Shown here: positions 59,565-64,000 of the stretch, piece after piece
Position numbering within the stretch: the stretch's first letter is position 1
How the letters are laid out: every line of letters begins with the position of its first letter
Assembly (NCBI RefSeq): GCF_003967515.1
Contig: NZ_BIFQ01000001.1
Location: 310,001 to 374,000 of the forward strand
Length of the DNA: 64,000 nt
Source: Dictyobacter aurantiacus
GTDB taxonomy: Bacteria; Chloroflexota; Ktedonobacteria; Ktedonobacterales; Ktedonobacteraceae
Direction: 5' to 3'
Made by a program: the position numbers and the translations under genes
Notes under the pieces: model-generated
Told to the model about the DNA's origin: nothing
Database searches by the model: none
Seen by the model: the letters and a program-made list of their open reading frames with translations, nothing else

Positions 59565-62500
59565 CTACTCTATGATCGCGAAGCGATCTAACGCGAAAAG
59601 CTCTTTGAGCTGATCGGTAGATAGCTCCGTTAGCCAGTTTTCGCCACTACCTACGATGCGCTCGGCCAGGTCGCGCTTCTGTTCTATCAGCTGGTCGATG
59701 CGCTCCTCCAACGTACCACTGCAGATAAATTTATGTACCTGCACATGCTTTTGCTGTCCGATACGGAATGCACGGTCCGTGGCTTGATTCTCGACCGCTG
59801 GATTCCACCAGCGATCATAATGAAATACATGGTTGGCCGCGGTCAGATTGAGGCCGACCCCACCAGCTTTCAGGGACAGAACAAATAGCGGCACACCACG
59901 CTGCTCCTGCTGAAAGCGCTGGATAAACAGGTCGCGGCGCTTCTTGGGCGTTCCGCCATGCAGGAACAGCGTTTCCACCCCTAACGTATCCTGTAGATAT
60001 TGGTGCAGCAGGCCGCCCATTTCGGCGTACTGCGTAAAGATCAGGGCCTTGTCGCCTTCGGCCAGCACTTCCTCAAGCATTTCGCGCAGACGCTCTAGCT
60101 TGCCGGAACGATTGACAAGCTGACTATGATCGTCCAGAAATTGGGCGGGATGATTACAGACCTGCTTGAGCCTGGTGAGCGCGGCCAGAATCAGCCCGCG
60201 ACGCTCGATCCCCTCGGCCTGGTCAATTTTTTCCATCATGTCCTGGACCACCGCTTCATAGAGCGAGGCCTGTTCGCGTGTCAGATTACAGAAGACCTTC
60301 ATCTCCATCTTCTCAGGTAGATCCTGGATGATGGCCTTGTCGGTCTTGAGGCGCCGTAACACAAAGGGTTGGATCAGGCGTTGCAGAACATTTGAGCGCT
60401 CGGCATCATGATAGAGCTCGATCGGCAAAGCAAAGCGTTTGCGGAAATCGGCTCCTGATCCCAGATAGCCCGCGTTGAGAAAATCCATGATCGACCATAA
60501 CTCTTGCAGGCGATTCTCGACCGGGGTACCGGTCAGGGCAATTTTGTGCGTTGCCTGCAGCGTTTTGATAGCTTGCGTCTGTTTGGCACTTTCATTTTTG
60601 ATGTTCTGGGCTTCATCCAGCACGAGCGTCTCCCATGGCACGGCGGCCAGGTGTTCCCGGTCGCGCAGAGCCAGTGTATACGTGGTAATGACGATTGCAT
60701 ATGCATCAACCTGCGCGAGAAACTCTTTTCCACTCAGGCGTTCGCTACCGTGATGAATCATCACAGACAACGAGGGCGCGAAGCGCTGCAGCTCATGATA
60801 CCAGTTCCCTACTACCGACATGGGACAGACAATCAAATTGGGCCTGGACGCATCCCCCCCGACCTCACGTTGATGGAGTATATAGGCAATCAACTGGATG
60901 GTTTTTCCCATTCCCATGTCATCGGCCAGGCAGGCACCAAAACCACACAGCCGTAAAAAGGTCAACCAGGAGACGCCCCTCTCTTGATATTGTCGCAATT
61001 GGCCCAAAAAGGTAACGGGAGTGGAAATCTGGGGGATGGTGGCGCGCTGCTCCAGGCGTTCGATAAGCTCCTGTATCCAGCCCTGCGCGCTTAATTCCAC
61101 CAGTGGCAGGCCCGACTCCCCCACATCTTCCGTCAAGCCAACCTTTAGCGCTTCTCCCAATGTGATATCTGTTTGCCTGGCCTGGCGCTTGAAGAAGGTG
61201 AGCGCCTTTTCAACCTCTTCTGGACGCAATTCAACCCACTGGCCGCGTATATTCACCAGAGGTAGCTTCATAGCTGCCAGTTGTCGAAATTCGGCCAGCG
61301 TCAGGTCTGCATCCCCGATCGCCAGCGTCCAATCGTACTCAACCAGACTATTCATACCCAGCAGTCCAGAGCTCATATTGATATTCTCTTTCGGCTTGAT
61401 GCGCAAACGCGCACCCAGACGAATGGGCTTCTTCCACCATGAGGGGACAAGTACGCCAAAGCCACTGGCTTCCAACAGGGGAACGGCCTGACGCAGAAAT
61501 TGATATGCCTCCTGGGTCGTCACAGTCACCTGCAGTGGATGCGCGACTTTGAGCCCCTGCTCCAGTCTGGGAAAGAGGCGAGCAGCGCGACCCAGGTCCT
61601 GCAGCAACAGTTCCTGTGGCTGCTCAATGGTATGCGTCAGCCAGTGCAGGGTGGTCGAGCTCTCTTGCCAGATCTGTTCAGCGGGTAGCAGCAGGCTGGG
61701 ATCGTGGCGCGCCTGCAAAAAGAATTGAATGGTCCAGGCGTCGTCCCCTCCTTCAGTTGGCGGCTCGACTTTAAAGCAGGTCCGAAATGAGCGTTGGGCC
61801 GTTGCCGCCTCATTGGGGGCCAGCCAGCGCTGCAGCTTCTTTGCAAATACCTGCAGGATTTCCGCGTTTTCCATAATTGTGTGGTGGGACGAGGTCAGAG
61901 CGGTAAGCCAGCGCTCAGGTAAGGTAGGGGCGGCCGAACGTGTAAAGAGCGTCTGCTGGCTCAGGCTTCCTCGGATAAAAGCGTCGATCCCGCGCTGCAA
62001 AAAGTCCAGTATACAATCTTGTAATACGCGGCTCGTGACCTGCTCTTCGGGCTCAAAAAAGGACCAGCATACAGGGGGCATGTGTTCGGCAAAGAGGCGC
62101 ACCTGCTCGCGTTCACCCTCCGATAGTTCCAGTTGCCAGTATGCATCCCCATGATCGCTGCCGGGGGTATATTGCAGGACAGGAACAAAACTCTGGCGCA
62201 GCAGCAATATCTGGGCGAATAGGACCATACGCTGCCAGAAGCGGAGATCGCTTCCGGTTACATGACCTACAGGCAGGGTGTACGGCCACGCCAATAACAG
62301 ATCCAGGGCATGTCTGGGTTGAAATGCCAGCGTCTCTACGCGCCAGGATGCTAACGCGGGCTCTTCGGTGGAAGCAGCATCGGCCAGCACTTCGGGCGAA
62401 GGGAGAGGAGACTCCGCGATTGAGGGCAGGCGCAATATCAGTGAACTGGCCTGTCCTTGATTCGTCAGGGTGCGTGGAATGAGCGGCCGTAGCGTCATGG

Positions 62501-62660
62501 CAATCTCAGACGTGGGAAGCATGAAAGGATGAAGCCAGGGGTTAAACTCCCTGGCTCTCTTTTTAGCTCGTGCTGATTGTTTTTTAATCAACTCTGAGGA
62601 TTCGGCCCAGATGTGCAGTTGGCCACTAGAAGAGTCCCAGATCGCATGCCACACAAACAT
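59565..62660 (-). CDS. SNF2-family DEAD/DEAH-like helicase/translocase
   Basis: A 1,031-residue SWI2/SNF2 ATPase. The N-terminal ~530 residues are the bacterial SNF2-associated region (starting MFVWHAIWDSSSGQLHIWAE). The motor has motif I LADDMGMGKT (Walker A near 578-586), motif II DEAQ (near 681), ALTGTPVENRL, and in the C-terminal lobe LILAALTRLKQVCNHP, LFLHGGTPKKRRD and NPAVENQATDRAFRIGQ. These translocases remodel protein-DNA complexes; the role of bacterial ones is poorly known. ATG 62660 fits the family N-terminus; TTG 62810 or GTG 62807 with a good GAGGTGG site would add 50 non-conserved residues. Confidence 0.93.
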   Translation of the reverse strand: MFVWHAIWDSSSGQLHIWAESSELIKKQSARAKKRAREFNPWLHPFMLPTSEIAMTLRPLIPRTLTNQGQASSLILRLPSIAESPLPSPEVLADAASTEEPALASWRVETLAFQPRHALDLLLAWPYTLPVGHVTGSDLRFWQRMVLFAQILLLRQSFVPVLQYTPGSDHGDAYWQLELSEGEREQVRLFAEHMPPVCWSFFEPEEQVTSRVLQDCILDFLQRGIDAFIRGSLSQQTLFTRSAAPTLPERWLTALTSSHHTIMENAEILQVFAKKLQRWLAPNEAATAQRSFRTCFKVEPPTEGGDDAWTIQFFLQARHDPSLLLPAEQIWQESSTTLHWLTHTIEQPQELLLQDLGRAARLFPRLEQGLKVAHPLQVTVTTQEAYQFLRQAVPLLEASGFGVLVPSWWKKPIRLGARLRIKPKENINMSSGLLGMNSLVEYDWTLAIGDADLTLAEFRQLAAMKLPLVNIRGQWVELRPEEVEKALTFFKRQARQTDITLGEALKVGLTEDVGESGLPLVELSAQGWIQELIERLEQRATIPQISTPVTFLGQLRQYQERGVSWLTFLRLCGFGACLADDMGMGKTIQLIAYILHQREVGGDASRPNLIVCPMSVVGNWYHELQRFAPSLSVMIHHGSERLSGKEFLAQVDAYAIVITTYTLALRDREHLAAVPWETLVLDEAQNIKNESAKQTQAIKTLQATHKIALTGTPVENRLQELWSIMDFLNAGYLGSGADFRKRFALPIELYHDAERSNVLQRLIQPFVLRRLKTDKAIIQDLPEKMEMKVFCNLTREQASLYEAVVQDMMEKIDQAEGIERRGLILAALTRLKQVCNHPAQFLDDHSQLVNRSGKLERLREMLEEVLAEGDKALIFTQYAEMGGLLHQYLQDTLGVETLFLHGGTPKKRRDLFIQRFQQEQRGVPLFVLSLKAGGVGLNLTAANHVFHYDRWWNPAVENQATDRAFRIGQQKHVQVHKFICSGTLEERIDQLIEQKRDLAERIVGSGENWLTELSTDQLKELFALDRFAIIE

Positions 62661-62830
62661 ATTTTTCTTATCCTTAGCAGATGGTTTCCCTGACCTCCGC
62701 GCATCACTCCCTGCGCTGGTTATAGCGTACCGGATACTCAAGTTAAGGGGTGCAGGGTCCTCCCGCATTGGGAGTGCAGAGGGGTAGCCCTCTGCTTGAC
62801 TTGACACCAATGGGAACCACCTCGATGGAT

Positions 62831-63715
62831 CTATTGGCTATCGGGCTCGTAGCGGTACACCTTGCTGGCCCGGTTTGAGCGCGAGGATGCTTTTTCACGT
62901 CCACGCACCAGCCGCTCTTCATCGGTCGGTATCAGCTTTTTGGTGGCCAGAAAACGCCTGCGCAGTCCCTGTATGTCAATTGACTCATTGGCCGGGAAAA
63001 ATGCTCGATAGAGGAGAGACGCTTCCGCCAGCGTTACTGTGCCATCTCCGGTTTCCGGCTCTTTCATCGCCTGCAGAGGCATCGTTTCACGGCTCTTTGT
63101 AGACCTGGGGCGCTCCTCTTGCTGCCACCAGTCCTGACCCGGTTCCGCCGGACTCATCGTATGCATGTCGGCCAGGTAACGCAGCAGGATTTCAGGCTCA
63201 TGCTGGATATGGGCACGCAACGATTGCAAGGCAGATAAAAAGCTGGGCTGAATTTCCGGGTCCATCGTCTGCTGCCCCGCTTCTATATCTGCGACCGGCA
63301 CCCATTGTACATGCAAACTCGGGATCGGCTGGAGATGGAGATTGGGACGTAGCTTATCGCGCTGCGCACGCAAAAGGATGCTATGGATTAAAGAGACGGA
63401 CGACCCTTGCTCTGAACTTCCCCAGACCTGCACTTGCTGTTCCTGCCACCCCGAACGCAACTGTACCAGCGTAGCGGAATCGGCCCAACACAACAATGCA
63501 TCCAACGTTCTCGCGACAGCCTCGGCTACCGATTCCCTGCCCAATACTAACCGCATTGGTGGCCCCCACGGACCCACACGGAGCAGGGCCCACAATGACC
63601 AATCGCGAACGGCAAACGCGACCACACTGGCCGTCACGATCAAACGCCGTGGAACCGCATCACGTACTGGTCGCGCCGAAAGCGATGACTTCGTCCCGGG
63701 TTGCATTGAGCTCAA
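62831..63715 (-). CDS. Unknown protein upstream of the SNF2-SWIM pair, possible degenerate RNase H fold
   Basis: Not a named family to me. Residues ~22-150 suggest a RNase H-like order: RLIVTASVVAFAVRDWSLWA as the first hairpin, ESVAEAVARTLDALL as helix A, ATLVQLRSGWQEQQ as the next strand, and LHVQWVPVADIEAG like the WVPGHSG end. The first catalytic Asp would be Ala29 (VTAS), so the fold would be inactive. The C-terminal ~70 residues are basic (RGREKASSRSNRASK) and could bind nucleic acid. It precedes the SNF2 gene in the same direction. Length 294 residues; other starts downstream of 63715 are possible. Confidence 0.55.
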   Translation of the reverse strand: MSSMQPGTKSSLSARPVRDAVPRRLIVTASVVAFAVRDWSLWALLRVGPWGPPMRLVLGRESVAEAVARTLDALLCWADSATLVQLRSGWQEQQVQVWGSSEQGSSVSLIHSILLRAQRDKLRPNLHLQPIPSLHVQWVPVADIEAGQQTMDPEIQPSFLSALQSLRAHIQHEPEILLRYLADMHTMSPAEPGQDWWQQEERPRSTKSRETMPLQAMKEPETGDGTVTLAEASLLYRAFFPANESIDIQGLRRRFLATKKLIPTDEERLVRGREKASSRSNRASKVYRYEPDSQ

Positions 63716-63901
63716 AATAACACCAATCTACCATACAAAGCACAGCCAAATATTCGCACAGCCTAGCTCAATTGTACTCACTTTCAAAAGTACATGCAAG
63801 TACCTCTGTTGCTGGCAGCGAAAAAGAAAGTACCCATCAGAGGATTTTATCCCCCTGACGGGCACCGCGCCTGCCTATAAGGTGATAACTATTGTTTTTG
63901 C

Positions 63902-64000
63902 TTAGCGTCCAAAGATGAGGTGGAGGCCAAGAGCAAAGCCACTAGAAATCAGCAGAGTAATGAACATATAGAGACGATAACGTGCATATTTTACTCGTTC
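63902..64000 (-). CDS. C-terminal end of a membrane protein (runs off window)
   Basis: Thirty-two sense codons ending in TAA at 63902-63904, read from the window edge: ERVKYARYRLYMFITLLISS, then GFALGLHLIFGR. The hydrophobic run followed by an Arg end looks like a last transmembrane helix. The family cannot be named from this much; it would be upstream of, and in the same orientation as, the unknown protein at 62831, with 186 bp between. Confidence 0.45.
   Translation of the reverse strand, partial: ERVKYARYRLYMFITLLISSGFALGLHLIFGR

Noticed and set aside
62661-62810. N-terminal extension of the SNF2 protein from TTG 62810 or GTG 62807
   Set aside because: A GAGGTGG site is present, but the extra 50 residues look non-conserved and the family N-terminus begins at the ATG at 62660.
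1-64000. tRNA and rRNA genes
   Set aside because: No cloverleaf-like segment with a TTCGA/TTCAA arm and CCA-type acceptor, and no rRNA-like stretch, was recognised by eye; a covariance scan was not possible.

Overview
The window looks like chromosomal DNA of a large-genome, soil-type Chloroflexota bacterium, most probably of class Ktedonobacteria. This is inferred from gene style, not from a marker gene. The pointers are a giant BTAD/AAA/TPR regulator with an N-terminal zinc-ribbon-like DUF6788 module, two Ser/Thr kinases with different sensor domains, a CCAEP-tailed radical SAM protein, a BtuD with a C-terminal extension of the kind I associate with haloarchaea, many ABC transporters, and intergenic regions full of long palindromic repeats. 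No rRNA, tRNA or CRISPR array was seen.

Layout. 1-12.5 kb holds mostly single housekeeping or accessory genes: a partial formyltransferase, a YggX-like protein with the CCAEP radical SAM protein, a lipoprotein sugar dehydrogenase broken by an in-frame amber codon, a flavin reductase, a HIT protein, 3-hydroxyacyl-CoA dehydrogenase, a membrane protein, a lipid-kinase-like protein, a secreted DUF1906 protein and an orphan ABC ATPase. 12.6-15.4 kb is a three-gene ABC-2 exporter. 15.7-24.3 kb has a coiled-coil protein, a cytosolic kinase with a PQQ-type propeller, a thioredoxin divergent from a SoxR-like MerR regulator around a SoxR-box-like palindrome, an MFS exporter, a MoaD/ThiS-like protein, and a small HTH protein with methionine aminopeptidase. 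24.3-28.3 kb is a cobalamin-riboswitch-controlled BtuC-BtuD unit followed by an alcohol dehydrogenase. 28.4-37.4 kb has a membrane Ser/Thr kinase, a flavin reductase with uracil-DNA glycosylase, SufU, RecD2, a methyltransferase and a VOC protein.

37.7-43.6 kb is the 1,482-residue regulator and a double-GNAT acetyltransferase. 44.0-53.8 kb reads as a carbohydrate-utilisation locus: two sugar permeases, a Tat/lipobox binding protein, an NAD-dependent epimerase, a LacI regulator and a 1,178-residue secreted glycosidase. 54-58.4 kb has an O-methyltransferase, a complete IS4-family insertion sequence and an ECF sigma/anti-sigma pair. 58.6-63.7 kb is an unknown protein, a SNF2 helicase and a SWIM protein in one orientation.

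The strongest unexplained signal is a dispersed family of intergenic palindromic elements. Flanks and ends are recognisably shared, but the central hairpin (up to a perfect 78-bp palindrome) has a different sequence in every copy, usually around a shared TTGGTGC core. At least one copy has terminal inverted repeats and two lie inverted relative to the rest.
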